Shown one piece after another: positions 11,136-19,441 of a stretch of DNA of 64,000 nt. The notes below the pieces were generated by a model that was not told the DNA's origin, did no database searches, and was given only the letters and a program-made list of their open reading frames with translations. Source of the DNA: Massilia atriviolacea. Lineage in GTDB: Bacteria > Pseudomonadota > Gammaproteobacteria > Burkholderiales > Burkholderiaceae_D. The translations under genes and the position numbers were made by a program. How positions within the stretch are numbered: position 1 is the stretch's first letter; each line of letters begins with the position of its first letter. Location of the stretch: assembly GCF_003953935.1 (NCBI RefSeq), contig NZ_RXLQ01000020.1, forward strand, positions 47,302 through 111,301, given 5' to 3'.

Positions 11136-11588
11136 TTAATCCGCTTGCCGGCCGGGCCGGCGCTGCTCGCGGCGCGGACGATTCTCGGCCGACTGCTTGC
11201 GCTGTTCCGGCGTGAGCACGGCGCGCACCTGGGCGTCGGTGCGGGCGTCGAGCAGGGTCAGCGCGGCCAGTGCGTTGCCGGCCGCCTGCGCCAGCGATGC
11301 CGCCCTGGCCTCGTCGAATTGCTCCGCCGTGCCGAGGGCGCGCAGGGCATCCTGCGATTGATGCAAGGTGCGCCTGTACTCGCGCCGCTTCGGTTCCTGT
11401 GCGTGCATGATGGCGAAGACCTTGTCTTCCTGGGCGTCGCTCAGGTCGACCCCGGGTGCGAAAGCCGGTCCGTGCTGGTGGTGACCCGGGCCGGGCGGCG
11501 GCATGCGGCCCTCCCCCGGGGCGGCAATGGCGCCAAGGCAGGCGCTGCTTAACAAGATGGCGAGTGCGCGGTGGTACGGGTTTTTCAT
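11136..11588 (-). CDS. Spy/CpxP-like periplasmic protein
   Basis: A 150-residue protein with a signal peptide (cut after about AIAAPG). A His/Pro-rich segment precedes the Spy/CpxP helical region: LSDAQEDKVFAIMHAQEPKRR and AVLTPEQRKQS, the LTxxQ-type motif. Family members are periplasmic chaperones or inhibitors of the CpxA sensor. The His-rich stretch GHHQHG could bind metal. It is divergent from a CpxR-like regulator with GTAAA boxes between them, the same arrangement as E. coli cpxP-cpxRA. Confidence 0.85.
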   Translation of the reverse strand: MKNPYHRALAILLSSACLGAIAAPGEGRMPPPGPGHHQHGPAFAPGVDLSDAQEDKVFAIMHAQEPKRREYRRTLHQSQDALRALGTAEQFDEARAASLAQAAGNALAALTLLDARTDAQVRAVLTPEQRKQSAENRPRREQRRPGRQAD

Positions 11589-11638
11589 GGCAGTTCCTGT
11601 CGGTGCGTGAGAAGGACTCCATTGTGCGAGAGCGCCAT

Positions 11639-11674
11639 GTAAATCGGTGTCGGGGACATGTAAAAGCGCGTAAA
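11639..11674. promoter_or_regulatory. CpxR-type box, GTAAA-N5-GTAAA plus a third GTAAA
   Basis: GTAAA occurs at 11639-11643, 11660-11664 and 11670-11674. The last two are separated by exactly five bases, matching the E. coli CpxR consensus GTAAA-N(4-8)-GTAAA. The three sit 21 and 10 bases apart, on one face of the helix. They lie between the divergent spy-like and cpxR-like genes. Confidence 0.7.
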
Positions 11675-11725
11675 GGCATCGCCCGCCCGCTGATCGGACG
11701 GCGTCCGGTTTGCTATGATGGCTGC

Positions 11726-12412
11726 ATGAACCAAGTGCTATTAATCGATGACGACGTTGAACTCGTCGGCATGTTCCGCGAATACCTGGAGCAGGAAGGA
11801 TTTCGCGTCTGCTGCGCCCACGACGGCGAGGCCGGCACGCGCGAGGCGCTGTCCGGCCGCAATGCGATCGCGGTGCTCGATGTGATGATGCCGCAGATGA
11901 ACGGCATCGAGACCTTGCGCCGCATCCGCGAGCGCAGCCACCTGCCGGTGCTCATGCTGACCGGCCGCGGCGACGACACCGACCGCATTCTCGGTCTGGA
12001 ACTCGGTGCGGACGATTACGTCACCAAGCCGTGCACCCCGCGCGAGCTGACGGCGCGCATTCGCGCCATCCTGCGCCGCACCCACGCACCGCGCGGCGAC
12101 GGCGACGGCGTGACCATCAACGTCGGCAAGCTGTCGATGCAGCCGGCGCAGCGGCGCGCCAGCTGGGACGGCACCGCGCTGGAGCTGACCAGCACCGAAT
12201 TCAACCTGCTCGAAGTCCTGGCCCGCAACGCGGGACGCCCGGTCAGCAAGAACGAGCTGTCAGAACAGGGACTGGGCCGGCCGATGGCGCGTTTCGACCG
12301 CAATATCGACGTCCACCTGAGCAGCCTGCGGCACAAGCTGGGCACCCTGGCCGACGGCCGCTCCTGCCTGCAAACCGTGTACCGTCTCGGGTACCAGCTG
12401 ATTCGCGACTAG
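11726..12412 (+). CDS. OmpR/PhoB-family response regulator (CpxR-like)
   Basis: A 228-residue two-component regulator. The receiver domain has the acidic pocket LIDDD at residues 6-10, phosphoacceptor Asp52 in AVLDVMMPQMNG and Lys101 in DDYVTKP. The C-terminal winged helix shows LTSTEFNLLEVLARNAGRPVS and VDVHLSSLRHKLG-type residues. The ATG at 11726 was preferred to a long upstream reading from 11456, which runs through the promoter. The sensor kinase gene starts one base after the stop. Regulation through the GTAAA boxes upstream is likely. Confidence 0.95.
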   Translation: MNQVLLIDDDVELVGMFREYLEQEGFRVCCAHDGEAGTREALSGRNAIAVLDVMMPQMNGIETLRRIRERSHLPVLMLTGRGDDTDRILGLELGADDYVTKPCTPRELTARIRAILRRTHAPRGDGDGVTINVGKLSMQPAQRRASWDGTALELTSTEFNLLEVLARNAGRPVSKNELSEQGLGRPMARFDRNIDVHLSSLRHKLGTLADGRSCLQTVYRLGYQLIRD

Positions 12413-12413
12413 C

Positions 12414-13823
12414 ATGGGGCGCCTGTTCTGGAAGTTCTTCCTGTCGATCCTGCTGGCGCAGCTGGCGGCCACCATCGGCGTGGGCACCGTGTTCTGGCTG
12501 CGCGACCAGGCGCGCACGCAGGCGGCCGTGGACTCGCCGCGCGCGACCGGCATCGACACCGGGCCGTCGGCCGAATTCATCATCGACACGGCGGCCGCCA
12601 CCCTGAAGCATGGCGGCAGCGCCGCACTGCGCGAGCTGGTGAGCGGCACGACGCGCCACAGCATTTTCGTCATCGACGCGGGCGGGCGCGAGATGCTGGG
12701 ACGCACCGTCACGCCGGCATTGCGCGCCCAGGCCGAGCGCATGCTGGGGCAGCCGGCGCGCCACAACGTGGTGCGCACACTGACGGCGCCGGACGGCGAA
12801 CGCTTGCTGGTGTTCGTGCGCTGGCTGGACCAGCGCGGGCCGGGCGGCGCCGGCACGGGCCTGCGCCCGATGCCGCCGCCCGGTTTCGGCCCAGGCGCGC
12901 GGCGCGGGCCGCCGCCGAACCGCGAGCTGCTGCCCTACATCACCATGGCCGGCGCAACCCTGGCCAGCCTGTTGTTCGCGGCCCTGCTGGCGTGGTATTT
13001 CTCGCGTCCGATCCGGGCCTTGCGCGGCGCCTTCGAAGCGGCCGCCGGCGGCGACCTGTCGCCCCGCTTTGCGCAGATCAAGGGCGTGCGCGGCGATGAA
13101 CTGAACGACCTGGGACGCGACTTCGACCGCATGAGCGGACAGTTGCGCACCCTGATGGACGGCCAGCGCCGCCTGTTGCACGACGTCTCGCACGAACTGC
13201 GCTCACCGCTGGCGCGCCTGCAGGCGGCCATCGGCCTGGCGCACCAGCAGCCCGACAGGATCGGCACGTCGCTCGAACGCATCGAACGCGAGAGCGTACG
13301 CATGGATAAGCTGGTCGGTGAGCTGCTGACCTTATCGCGCCTGGAAGTCTCGAGCGCGCTGCCGCGCTTCGAGGATGTCTCGTTCATGGACCTGGTCGAC
13401 GACATCGTGGCCGATGCCCGCTTCGAGGCCGAGCAATGCGGGCGCCGCGTGACGCTGTCGGGGCAGGCGATCGTCACGGTGCGCGGGGCGCCGGACCTGC
13501 TGTGGAGCGCCATCGAGAACGTGATCCGCAACGCCATCAAGCACAGTGGCGACGGCGGCACGATCGAGATCGGGGTCGGCGCCGATGCCGACCGCGTGCA
13601 AGTAGCGGTGTGCGACCGCGGGCCGGGCGTGGCGCAGGCCGACCTGGGGTCGATCTTCCAGCCCTTCTTCCGCTCCAACGCCACCAGCAATAACGTCGAC
13701 GGACATGGACTGGGACTGGCGATTGCGCTGCGCGTGATCGATGCGCATCGCGGCAGCATCGAGGCCAGCAACCGCGAAGGCGGTGGGCTGCGGGTGGAAA
13801 TTACGTTGCCGCTGGCCGGTTGA
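12414..13823 (+). CDS. Sensor histidine kinase (CpxA-like)
   Basis: A 469-residue inner-membrane kinase. A first membrane helix is at about residues 8-28, followed by a periplasmic sensor of roughly 140 residues with a Pro/Gly-rich tail. A second helix comes near 178-198, then HAMP (RPIRALRGAFEAAAGGDLSP) and HisKA with phosphorylated His260 in HDVSHELRSPLARL. The ATPase has the N box NVIRNAIKHS, G1 DRGPGV and G2 GHGLGLAIA. It starts one base after the regulator gene. The last 23 bases overlap the convergent gene ending at 13801. Confidence 0.95.
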   Translation: MGRLFWKFFLSILLAQLAATIGVGTVFWLRDQARTQAAVDSPRATGIDTGPSAEFIIDTAAATLKHGGSAALRELVSGTTRHSIFVIDAGGREMLGRTVTPALRAQAERMLGQPARHNVVRTLTAPDGERLLVFVRWLDQRGPGGAGTGLRPMPPPGFGPGARRGPPPNRELLPYITMAGATLASLLFAALLAWYFSRPIRALRGAFEAAAGGDLSPRFAQIKGVRGDELNDLGRDFDRMSGQLRTLMDGQRRLLHDVSHELRSPLARLQAAIGLAHQQPDRIGTSLERIERESVRMDKLVGELLTLSRLEVSSALPRFEDVSFMDLVDDIVADARFEAEQCGRRVTLSGQAIVTVRGAPDLLWSAIENVIRNAIKHSGDGGTIEIGVGADADRVQVAVCDRGPGVAQADLGSIFQPFFRSNATSNNVDGHGLGLAIALRVIDAHRGSIEASNREGGGLRVEITLPLAG

Positions 13824-14310
13824 ACAGGTATATCGCGAAGATGCGCTGCGATGGGGCCTTTTCCAGCGCTTCGAATTCGGCGCCAAAGCCGAGCCCCGCG
13901 ATGGCGCTGTCTCTCGGGTAGTGCATGTCTTCATCTTCGTCGAACATCACGTCGCAGAACTCGGTGACCCCAGCCAGTTCGTCGCCCACGTGGATCTTCC
14001 CGAAAAGAGCGCCGGCGTAGCCATCGAAGACAGCGATGGTCGACAGCGTCCCGTGTTCATCGAAATGCAGTTCGACCGCGCCGCGCCGGTAGTAGAAGGA
14101 CTGGCCCTGGCGCCCGTCGTTGGACGAGGTCGCGGGAGCCATCAGCCAGCCGTCGCACTGCGCAACAGCGTCGCGCAGCGCTTGCCGCTTGCTGTCCCAA
14201 CGGGTAACGCGCTCGAAAATAGAGCGCACCTGCGTCAGGTGCACGCCGAGTTGAAAGCCTGCGGCGCCCTGGCCGGGAATGATGTCGGCATTCAGATTTA
14301 CGATGTTCAT
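13801..14310 (-). CDS. Hypothetical protein, 169 aa
   Basis: Not recognised. The predicted product is 169 residues, acidic and soluble, with no signal peptide. It starts MNIVNLNADIIPGQGAAGFQ and has a conserved-looking middle (VELHFDEHGTLSTIAVFDGY). The ATG at 14310 has AGAAAG upstream; an upstream in-frame ATG at 14367 would run into the divergent HAD gene. Its 3' end overlaps the sensor kinase tail-to-tail by 23 bases. The acidic small-domain composition is reminiscent of immunity or SMI1-like proteins, but I cannot confirm that. Confidence 0.7.
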   Translation of the reverse strand: MNIVNLNADIIPGQGAAGFQLGVHLTQVRSIFERVTRWDSKRQALRDAVAQCDGWLMAPATSSNDGRQGQSFYYRRGAVELHFDEHGTLSTIAVFDGYAGALFGKIHVGDELAGVTEFCDVMFDEDEDMHYPRDSAIAGLGFGAEFEALEKAPSQRIFAIYLFNRPAAT

Positions 14311-14365
14311 TGATGTTCTTTCTTGACCTGCTATCACTGATCGCACTGACATATTATGCACAATC

Positions 14366-14893
14366 ATGAAACCGACAATTTTTCTAGATATCGACGACGT
14401 GCTGGCAATCAGCCGGGAATTTACCAGTTACCAAGTCATGGCGACCTTCAAGTCCGGCGATCTCGACGGCTGGCCGGAACTGTGGAATGGCCTGCTCTGC
14501 GCTGAGGCTCGCCAAAATCTGGCTGCGCTCCACGACGAGTTCAACCCCCAGTATGTGATCAGCTCCTCGTGGTCACACTATCTGGCGTGCGACCAACTAC
14601 GGGCAGTGTTTCATCGTCGCCATCTCCAATTTGTCGCGGAGGGCATGCACGATACGTGGACAACGCCAAAGTGCAGCGGGTGGTCGCGCTTCGATGAGAT
14701 CCACCATTGGGCGCTCCATCATTTACCACGAGGCTGTCCAATGCTTGTGCTTGATGACGAGCAAAGCGGAGCTAGCCTGCGTGGAACGTCCCTGTACGAC
14801 GATGGTTTGGTTGTGCTGTGCGAGCCGTGGGTTGGTCTGAATGCCGACAAGCTGTCCGAAGCACAGCGCCTGCTGCGTTCACAGGTAGTGTAG
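14366..14893 (+). CDS. HAD-superfamily protein (HAD_SAK-like)
   Basis: A 175-residue HAD-fold protein. Motif I is LDIDDVLA at residues 7-14 (nucleophile Asp). Motif II is the Ser-rich VISSSWS at about 64, and an acidic motif LVLDDEQSG occurs near 127. This shape resembles the HAD domain first described in Swiss-Army-Knife RNA-repair proteins, often seen as a stand-alone gene; that assignment rests on motif appearance only. GC content looks lower than its neighbours, hinting at transfer. It is divergent from the 169-aa gene, with only 55 bases between them. Confidence 0.72.
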   Translation: MKPTIFLDIDDVLAISREFTSYQVMATFKSGDLDGWPELWNGLLCAEARQNLAALHDEFNPQYVISSSWSHYLACDQLRAVFHRRHLQFVAEGMHDTWTTPKCSGWSRFDEIHHWALHHLPRGCPMLVLDDEQSGASLRGTSLYDDGLVVLCEPWVGLNADKLSEAQRLLRSQVV

Positions 14894-14948
14894 CCGGCAT
14901 CCTAGCAGCCGCGTTCCGTTCCTCGTTCCCGCGCCCTTAAACGTGCGA

Positions 14949-17339
14949 TTATTTGCCATGCCAATACCGCGCATGGACGCGGCGATATTCGACAGGCCTG
15001 AAGCCGGTGCCCGAGTCGAGCATGACCGCTCCCGATTCGTCCGTGCGCAGGCGTTCGATTCCCATCCTTTCATAGCGCTCCACAACCTCGCTCTTGGGAT
15101 GGCGGTAACGGTTCCGGTAACCGACCTGGAACAGCACCAGTGTCGGCTGCACGGCAGCCAGGAAACCAGGCGTGGACGAGGTGCCGCTGCCGTGATGCGG
15201 CGCAAGCAAAACGTGCGCACGCAGGAGCGGCGCCGATCCGGCCACCAGTTGCGCTTCCTGCGCCGCTTCGATGTCGCCTGCCAGCAGGATCGCATGGTCG
15301 CCGGCGGTAATCCGCAGCACGCAGCCGCGCGCGTTCGGCTTTAGGCCGGGATCGTCGTAGCTGGCGGCGCTCGGATGCAGCATCTCGAAGCGCACCCCAT
15401 CCCATGTCCAGCGCTGCCCGCCGCTGCAGCGCACGTGGCGGGGCGCGGCCTTGACGATCGGATGGTCGTACCACAGCGACGAGGCCACCCAGCCAACGCC
15501 GATCGCATCGAGCAGGGTGCGCCCGCCGCCCGCGTGGTCGATGTCGCTGTGGCTGACGATCACGCCATCCAGATAGCCGATACCGCGCCCTTTCAGGTAC
15601 GGCAGGACCACCCGGTTCGCGCCGTTCGACTCCGGCGTGTAGGCGGGCCCGGTATCGTACAGAAGCCGGTGGCCGCTGGTTTCGATCAGCAGGGCCATGC
15701 CCTGCCCCACATCGAACGCGGTCACCGCCACCTCGCCCGGTGGCGGATGGGTGGGCTGCGCTGTCAGCAGCGGCAGCCACGCGGCCAAGCCGGTCCAGCG
15801 ATGCGGCCATCCGCGTGGAGCGAGCATCCACACCGTGCCGATGGCCGCAAACACGAACAGCCACGGTTCGGGTGTCGGCGCGCTCCACACGGCAAAGCGG
15901 GATCCCGCGCACCAGCTCAACACCCAGGCCAGCGCCTGCACGGCATAGTGAGCTACGTTCAACAGCAAGGTCGACACGGGTGCCGGCAGCATGCTGCCCG
16001 CCAGCGCCAGCGGCGTGACGACGAAGCTGACCAGCGGGATCGCCAGCGCATTGGCCAGCGGGCTGACCAGCGACACCTGCGAAAACAGCAGCATCGTCAA
16101 CGGCACCAGCGCGAGCGTCACCACGTACTGCGTGTGCACGCCCACCAGCAGCATGCCGCTCCAGCGCGGGCGCGCGACTGCGACACGCCCGGTGGTGGCA
16201 TACAAAATGGCGGCCACCGCGCCGAACGAGAGCCAGAAGCCGGGCGAGGCAATCGCCCAGGGGTCGATCAGCACCACCAGGCCGAGCGCCATGCACAGCA
16301 CATGCGAGACCTGCGTGAGCCGTCCGAACCAGAGTGCGGCGGCGACCACCGCGAGCATGTACAGCGTGCGCTGGGCCGGCACGCCGAAGCCGGCCAGCAG
16401 CACGTACGCCAGCGCCACTGCGGTGCCGGTCAACGCCGCGATCTTTTGCGCCGGCATCCGCAGCGGCAGCTGGGCGCCGGTGAAGAACGAGCGGCGCCAC
16501 AGGAAGGATGCGAGCGAGGCAAACAGTCCGGCGACCATCGTGATGTGCAAGCCGGAGATGGAGATCAAGTGACCTACGCCGGTACGGTTGAACACACTCC
16601 AGTCGTCCTGGCCGATCGAGCGCTGGTCGCCGACAACCAATGCCACGATCACGCCCGCATACTCCTTGTCCGGCAGCGCGCGCAGGATGCGCTCGCGCAG
16701 CGTGGCGCGGCAGTGCTCGACCACGTTGGAAAAGCCAAGGACGAAACGATCCATCCGCCGGTTGGCCGCGCCTTCCGGCCGCACATAGCCGGTGGCACGA
16801 ACGCCCTGCTCCAGCAGCCACGCTTCGTAATCGAAACCGTGCGGGTTGGCGTTGCCATGCGGGCGTTGCAGGCGCACGACCAGCTGCCAGCGCTCGCCGG
16901 GCTGCACGTCGGCCACCGGCCGCACGCTGTCGCGGTAGCCGGCATACCACGCCAGCGACACGCGCGGCGGCACCACGGCCGCGTCGCCCAGCACCCGTTC
17001 GACCCTGAAATGGAAGCGCACGCCCTGTTCGAAGCGGTGCGGCAGGCTGTCGATGGTGCCGACGACGGTGATGTCGCGGCCCTCGTCGGCCTTGGCCAGT
17101 TCGGGCGTCAGCGCAAGGTGGGCCAGCAGCGCCGCCCAGCAGAAACCAGCCAGCGCGCCGGCCATTGCCGTCTTTGTCGCACCGCGCAGGAAGCAGAGCA
17201 GGAGCGCGACGCCGGCCAACGCCGCCATCGTCGATGGCGATGGCAGCGCCGCCTGGACTTGCAGCACGGCGGCACCACAGGCAAATCCGAGGATGGCAAT
17301 GCGCATGGCGACCCGGGGCGTGGACAAAACCCCCAGCAT
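14949..17339 (-). CDS. comEC: DNA uptake/competence channel ComEC/Rec2
   Basis: Inner-membrane channel that brings single-stranded DNA into the cytoplasm during transformation. The 796 residues carry N-terminal membrane helices and an OB-like soluble domain ([19 protein letters not shown]). The central multi-helix Competence domain contains VVGDQRSIGQDDWSVFNRTG and HLISISGLHITMVAG. The C-terminal metallo-beta-lactamase domain has AFDVGQGMALLIE, VSHSDIDHAGGG and LAPHHGSGTSST. ATG at 17339 or 17306 could be the start; the first lies inside a 66-bp repeat. The gene looks intact. A broken second piece of it lies just upstream. Confidence 0.94.
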   Translation of the reverse strand: MLGVLSTPRVAMRIAILGFACGAAVLQVQAALPSPSTMAALAGVALLLCFLRGATKTAMAGALAGFCWAALLAHLALTPELAKADEGRDITVVGTIDSLPHRFEQGVRFHFRVERVLGDAAVVPPRVSLAWYAGYRDSVRPVADVQPGERWQLVVRLQRPHGNANPHGFDYEAWLLEQGVRATGYVRPEGAANRRMDRFVLGFSNVVEHCRATLRERILRALPDKEYAGVIVALVVGDQRSIGQDDWSVFNRTGVGHLISISGLHITMVAGLFASLASFLWRRSFFTGAQLPLRMPAQKIAALTGTAVALAYVLLAGFGVPAQRTLYMLAVVAAALWFGRLTQVSHVLCMALGLVVLIDPWAIASPGFWLSFGAVAAILYATTGRVAVARPRWSGMLLVGVHTQYVVTLALVPLTMLLFSQVSLVSPLANALAIPLVSFVVTPLALAGSMLPAPVSTLLLNVAHYAVQALAWVLSWCAGSRFAVWSAPTPEPWLFVFAAIGTVWMLAPRGWPHRWTGLAAWLPLLTAQPTHPPPGEVAVTAFDVGQGMALLIETSGHRLLYDTGPAYTPESNGANRVVLPYLKGRGIGYLDGVIVSHSDIDHAGGGRTLLDAIGVGWVASSLWYDHPIVKAAPRHVRCSGGQRWTWDGVRFEMLHPSAASYDDPGLKPNARGCVLRITAGDHAILLAGDIEAAQEAQLVAGSAPLLRAHVLLAPHHGSGTSSTPGFLAAVQPTLVLFQVGYRNRYRHPKSEVVERYERMGIERLRTDESGAVMLDSGTGFRPVEYRRVHARYWHGK

Positions 17340-17376
17340 GCCATGGCCTGCAACGCTCGGCTTTGGTGCATATCAG
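17311..17376. repeat. 66-bp direct repeat, copy 1
   Basis: This segment (ACCCGGGGCGTGGACAAAAC to ...TATCAG) recurs at 19376-19441 in the same orientation with 62 of 66 bases identical. Copy 1 covers the first codons of comEC and its upstream leader. The two copies bracket about 2 kb of foreign-looking DNA. Confidence 0.92.
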
Positions 17377-17440
17377 GGCACCTCGAAAAACTACTCCGTC
17401 CATGGCATGATGGCGAACCACCGATTCGGACGATTTCCGC

Positions 17441-17836
17441 ATGATCAAAACCACCTGTTTGCCGACCAGAAGCGCGGAGCCAAGCTGAACAAGCTGGGTG
17501 ACTCGCCAGCGCGGACGGGCGACTGCGATACGCCCGGTGCTGGAATACCAAATGGCGGCCACCGCGCCGGACGAGAGCCAGAGGCTGGGCGATGCAATCG
17601 CCCAACGGTCGTTTAGAACCTCCAAGCCGAGCGCCACCCACAGCACATGCGAGACCTGCGTGAGCCGTCCGAACCTGAGCGCGGCGGCGACCCACCGCGA
17701 GCATGTACAACGTGCGCTGGGCCGGTACGCCGAAGCCGGCCAGCCGCACGTAGGCCGCCACGGCAGTGCCGGTCAACGCAGCGATCTTTTGCGCCGGCAC
17801 CCGCAGCGGCAGGCTGGGCGCCGGTCTTGATCATGA
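17441..17836. repeat. Short inverted repeat around the comEC fragment
   Basis: GCATGATCAAAACC at 17441-17454 and GGTCTTGATCATGA at 17823-17836 are inverted copies, pairing at 12 of 14 positions. They bracket the comEC-derived fragment. They may be ends of a lost element, or chance. Confidence 0.4.
17501..17825 (-). pseudogene. Degenerate internal fragment of comEC
   Basis: About 325 bases closely resemble the part of comEC at 16155-16482, which encodes membrane helices of the Competence domain (readable pieces: MPAQKIAALTGTAVA, LAGFGVPAQRTLYMLAV). Small deletions and substitutions break the frame, so no ComEC segment can be made. Orientation is the same as the intact gene, only 160 bases away. 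It is best explained as the residue of a tandem duplication of comEC whose other parts were lost. Confidence 0.9.
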
Positions 17837-17881
17837 GGCGTCGTCATAATGCCAGATTTGTAGAGATTTTCGAGGTGCGCT

Positions 17882-18871
17882 TTAATTTAACTCAGTCGAA
17901 AATTTCAAAGCATCTATTTTGATTCGATCTTGAATTAGTTGTGCATCTTGGCTCTTCATTTTAAACGGAGAGTCCGCAGGAATTGTGTCTTTCGTAGTTT
18001 TATTTAGCAATTTAACCTTGGATATTGTTGGCACTGTTTTAGAAGGCCAAACCTTGGTGTCCGCTAAAGTTCCAAAATCAGTCGACGATAAAATGCCTAA
18101 CTTGGAGGGGTCTGTCTTATGCTGTTGACTGACAAAGAGGTTTCGATACTGCTCAGCATTTTTTTCTACGGTCTTTAACTGAACCATGACGATGCCTGTC
18201 TCAGTAACATCGAGCAATTTTCCATCTGAGGTTTTGAGCGTACGGGCAATAGCTTCAGTCTTGGCCACAGCCATGGCAAGCGTAGCGGGATCTGAAAGAT
18301 CAACAGCAGGCATACTTACCAGGTCGTTTGTTAGGCTTGGAACTGCCGAACATATCGTCCTCGATATACCCTCGGCCGTATTCGTCGTCGTACAAATGTT
18401 TTTGACAATTATCTTGGAGCGAAGTTCCCACTTTGGGCCAAACGTGGCGACTGCCCAATGCATCAGAGTTGCTTTCCATTCCGGCAGACCAGCCGCTTTC
18501 ATTCCATAATAGAAATTTCTATGAGTATCGTGGGCGGTTCGTTCTTTCGTTCGACAATAATGGTCGTGTATCACCGATGCATTTATATATTCTCCCTCAA
18601 AGGGGCCTCCAACGACGCCCCAAAGCGATTGAGGAATGCTGGCACCGTCAACCTTGATCTTGGCGGGAGCAGTCCACATCAACCCATTAGGATCCTCAAA
18701 CCGAAAATCGTTAACTAACTCGAAGACTGGACGAGGACGTGCTGTTGTATCCCATTTCCCCTTCAAGTCGTCGAGAAATTTACCGTAATATATATCGCTA
18801 GCATTTGCCACCTCCGGAACAGCGCACACGAGTGAAATTGACAGTAGACCGAAAATATGGCCAAGTTTCAT
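17882..18871 (-). CDS. Secreted DUF1353-domain protein
   Basis: A 329-residue protein with a signal peptide (LLSISLVCAVPEVANA). The DUF1353 core is plain: VDGASIPQSLWGVVGGPFEG, then NASVIHDHYCRTKERT, then FYYGMKAAGLPEW. The domain occurs in phage-associated and secreted proteins and has no assigned reaction; conserved Asp/His residues suggest a peptidase- or hydrolase-like site. The C-terminal 170 residues are not recognised. The gene is strikingly AT-richer than everything around it, and it sits between an IS3 stub and a comEC fragment, so it was probably acquired horizontally. Confidence 0.8.
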   Translation of the reverse strand: MKLGHIFGLLSISLVCAVPEVANASDIYYGKFLDDLKGKWDTTARPRPVFELVNDFRFEDPNGLMWTAPAKIKVDGASIPQSLWGVVGGPFEGEYINASVIHDHYCRTKERTAHDTHRNFYYGMKAAGLPEWKATLMHWAVATFGPKWELRSKIIVKNICTTTNTAEGISRTICSAVPSLTNDLVSMPAVDLSDPATLAMAVAKTEAIARTLKTSDGKLLDVTETGIVMVQLKTVEKNAEQYRNLFVSQQHKTDPSKLGILSSTDFGTLADTKVWPSKTVPTISKVKLLNKTTKDTIPADSPFKMKSQDAQLIQDRIKIDALKFSTELN

Positions 18872-19301
18872 TATCGTTCCTTTTTTAGTGGGTAATCGAA
18901 AGAAACAGTGTAGTATGCCACGCCCCGATAAAATCTAACACAATGTAACGAGAGCTGGTATTTTGGTTTTCGTAGTGTGCCAATTTTTGCTGTTAAAATC
19001 GGATGGGCAATGATGAGACATCTGGAAATCGCCAAGGATGAGCGGCGCATGCTGTGTGAGATGAGGCCATTCGCATGCGATGACACGAATAAGAACCCAA
19101 GAAATTTTGCAATAGAGTGAGGGAATGACTCTGATACAAACTACTCATCGTGGATACTGCGAGTTTTCTCGTTCGCCGGTAAGTCATCGAATCGCCTCGT
19201 GGCTGCGGTGAAGCCACGCACAGAGAGATTGCCAGCAAATGTTGAGGTACCTGAGTTTCGTGAACACTTCCATTTGATAAACTTTTCAAAGGGAGGAACT
19301 T

Positions 19302-19375
19302 ATGAAATTAACGAAATACACGGGGGGGTTCCGTGCGGAAGCCGTCAAGCTGGTGCTTGCCGAAGGCCCGACGTT
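19302..19375 (+). mobile_element. Truncated IS3-family orfA (5' stub)
   Basis: An ATG after GGGAGGAACTT opens MKLTKYTGGFRAEAVKLVLA, the typical start of an IS3-family OrfA (helix-turn-helix, R-x-E-A-V-K-L-V). It breaks off after about 24 codons exactly where copy 2 of the 66-bp repeat begins. No orfB is present. The element's left end may lie near 19239, but I could not define terminal repeats. Confidence 0.7.
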
Positions 19376-19441
19376 ACCCGGGGCGTGGACAAAACCCCCA
19401 GCATGCCATCGCCTGCAACGCTCGGCCTTGGCGCGTATCAG
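19376..19441. repeat. 66-bp direct repeat, copy 2
   Basis: Partner of 17311-17376 (62 of 66 identical, same orientation). One edge abuts the IS3 stub and the other contains the stop codon (19438-19440) of the alpha/beta hydrolase gene. The two contexts together suggest that this hydrolase and comEC were once direct neighbours, joined by this 66-base sequence. Confidence 0.92.

Noticed and set aside
15070-17646. 858-codon open reading overlapping comEC in another frame
   Set aside because: Arg/Ala/Gly-rich shadow of comEC and of the broken comEC fragment; no family features.
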